Assembly: GCF_000690055.1 (NCBI RefSeq)
Contig: NZ_JJNZ01000008.1
Span: 141,477 to 205,476 of the forward strand
Origin: Pseudoalteromonas fuliginea
GTDB lineage: Bacteria; Pseudomonadota; Gammaproteobacteria; Enterobacterales; Alteromonadaceae
Direction of reading: 5' to 3'
Length of the DNA: 64,000 bases
Shown one piece after another: positions 62,191 to 64,000 of this stretch. A program made the position numbers and the translations under genes. The notes under the pieces are model-generated. The model did not search any database and was not told the origin of the DNA. It was given only the letters and a program-made list of their open reading frames with translations. Within the stretch, counting starts at the first letter, position 1. Each line of letters starts with the position of its first letter.

Positions 62191-64000
62191 TCAAAAGCTA
62201 AAAAAGTAGAGCGAATTCAAGTTACTGGTTCTCGTATTAAGCGAACTGATATTGAAGGGCCTTCTCCGGTGCAATCAATCGGTAGAGCTGAAATCGAAAA
62301 CATGGGTTACGATAACTTACAACAGCTTCTAGAAAGAATGCCTGTGGCAGGTAGCGGTACTTTTTCAACCCGCGGAAATAATCAAGATTCAACCGCTAAC
62401 GGCTCAGCTGCAGTAAGCTTACGAGGCTTAGGTGCTGATGCAACACTGGTACTAATCAATGGTCGTCGTGTATCAATTAGTGCTTTTGCTGAAGGTATCA
62501 CCAACTCATTTGTAGATATTAACAGTATTCCCGTTTCTGCTATTGAGCGCATCGATATACTAAAAGATGGCGCTTCAGCTATTTATGGCTCAGATGCAGT
62601 AGCCGGTGTATTTAACGTTATTTTAAAGAAAGATATTGACGGCGTTGAGATTAATTTAGGCTATGGCGGTACAGATGGTCCAAATTATGAAGAGACAACA
62701 GCCAGCCTTGTTTGGGGTACTACGAGCGAAAAAAGTAGTGCATCCGTTATTATCGATTACTTTAAAAATACATCCCTTTCTTCTGATGAAATGGGCCGCT
62801 TAGGCACTGCAAACCAATCGCCTTATGGTAGTGAGGATTTCCGTTCATCTCGTGGTTTTCCTGGCTACTTTTATGTAGATGGTGTTAAAACTATCGATCC
62901 TGATTGTCCTGCTGAAAATGCAACTTCAAGTGGTAGCTGTTTATTTGATTACGGCCCATATGGCTATATTTCTCCAGCCTCTGAACGTATAGGCGCTATT
63001 TCACAATTTGAATACCGCTTTGATAACGGTATTACAGGCTTTTTAGAAATGGCTGTTCAGCATAATAGTTCTGTCGCTGCAGGAGCACCACTTGATGAAG
63101 ATGCTGGCCTGACAGTGCCTGCTAGTCACCCTAACAATCCATTTGGTGAAGACATTCAAATTGGTCGTTACCGTACAGTTGATGCGGGTGCTCGCCAATG
63201 GGATATTGAGTCAGATACCTTACGCTTTGTTGCTGGGTTAAAAGGCGAAATAAACGATTGGAGCTGGGAAACAGCAGTACAAAAAGGTCGCAGTAAATCA
63301 CTGCAAACTGGCGATCGCACACAAGGCTGGGTACGCACCGATTTTTTACAGCAAGAAATTGATGCCGGTAACTATAATCCATTTGGTGGCACATATAACG
63401 ATCCTGCGGTAGTTGACACAATAACAACCAGCTTAGTACGTCGCGGTGAATCTCATATGACGTCTTTTGATGCCAATATAACTGGTGAAGCATTTAGTTT
63501 TGGTGGCGAAGCAGTAATGATGGCCGCGGGTATTGAATACCGTGAAGAAGATGTAAATGATATTCCTGATGATCAATTTCAACGCGGTTTGATATTTGGT
63601 ACTGAATCAGTATCCGCTTCAGCAGATCGTGATCAATACGCTGCATACGTTGAATTCTCAATCCCGCTTGCTGAAAACCTTGAATTGCAATTAGCTGGTC
63701 GTTACGATGATTACAGCGACTTTGGTACTACAACGAGTCCAAAAGTAGCTCTGCGCTGGGCACCGACTGATGAAGTAACCGTTCGAGGTTCATGGGCGCA
63801 AGGCTTTAGAGCGCCTTCATTGGCGCAAATAGGCTTAGGTCCGTCACAAAAGAGCCAATTTTTTGTTGATACGCAGCGCTGTGAACAAACTGGGTTAGAT
63901 TGCCAAGCGCTGGATTACAATATTGAGTTCTCTGGTAACCCTGATTTACAAGCAGAAGAGTCAGAATCATGGAACGTGGGCGTTGGTATGACTCCCACTG
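62191..64000 (+). pseudogene. TonB-dependent receptor, 5'-truncated (no start or signal peptide), runs off right edge
   Basis: The frame opens after TAA 62188-62190 and stays open to base 64000. It begins directly in the conserved receptor region (SKAKKVERIQVTGSRIKRTD), followed by the plug (SPVQSIGRAEIENMGYDNLQ, VSLRGLGADATLVLINGRR, AIERIDILKDGASAIYGSDA) and barrel strands. This is the family with IQVTGSRIKRTDIEGPSPV boxes abundant in Alteromonadales. There is no ATG, GTG or TTG between the stop and the conserved box; the first in-frame ATG (62302) is inside the plug domain, so signal peptide and N-terminus are missing. Most likely a decayed gene; an undetected frameshift or sequencing error is the alternative. 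Confidence 0.75.

Overview
The window looks like chromosomal DNA of a marine gammaproteobacterium of the Alteromonadales, most likely Pseudoalteromonas. The clues are the AT-rich composition, the gene content (several TonB-dependent receptors, DUF3379, DUF3019, MipA/OmpV, FadIJ) and housekeeping blocks with enterobacterial/vibrio-like order: pdxB-asd-fimV; rlmE-ftsH-folP-glmM-tpiA-secG-tRNA-Leu(GAG); ilvY/ilvC; bamE/rnfH-ratA/smpB. The genus is an inference from protein character and was not tested by alignment.

Layout. 1-4437 (-): a very large, acidic, repeat-laden FimV running off the left edge, preceded by asd and pdxB. 7480-11036 (-): fadI-fadJ, the beta-oxidation complex, with a FadR-like palindrome just upstream of fadI. 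11343-18249 (+): a six-gene MoxR/Bat operon, followed by an ECF sigma factor with a DUF3379 membrane partner, then a Tim44-like protein. 20690-25724: gamma-glutamyltransferase, a GNAT acetyltransferase, a small lipoprotein and a TonB-dependent receptor with a possible attenuator in its leader. 26285-29793 (+): a tandemly duplicated pair of genes (beta-barrel porin + short PstS-like periplasmic protein), next to a chemoreceptor. 31709-38504: cell-envelope and RNA housekeeping genes. 38583-41155: a histidine phosphatase, a serine hydrolase and a lipoprotein.

41248-44511 (+) and 50112-53374 (-) are two paralogous, oppositely oriented copies of one four-gene module: MipA/OmpV outer-membrane protein, DUF3019 small exported protein, OmpR-type response regulator, histidine kinase. 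Between them lie a sodium symporter, ElaA, Spo0M-like, a CPA2 antiporter and DUF3820. This repeated module, in which an envelope protein pair travels with its own two-component system, is the best candidate here for a poorly described system. 53508-61652: diguanylate cyclase, ilvY/ilvC, a second chemoreceptor, GIY-YIG protein, bamE, rnfH-ratA and smpB. From 62191 to the right edge there is a TonB-dependent receptor reading frame without any visible start or signal peptide.

Non-coding structure: many clear intrinsic terminators, one tRNA, a small dispersed intergenic repeat family (about 7.05, 35.3, 49.3-49.5 and 61.8 kb), a 46-bp perfect palindrome at 59309, and a possible small RNA around 49.6-49.76 kb. 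No CRISPR array, rRNA, intact insertion sequence or prophage was seen.
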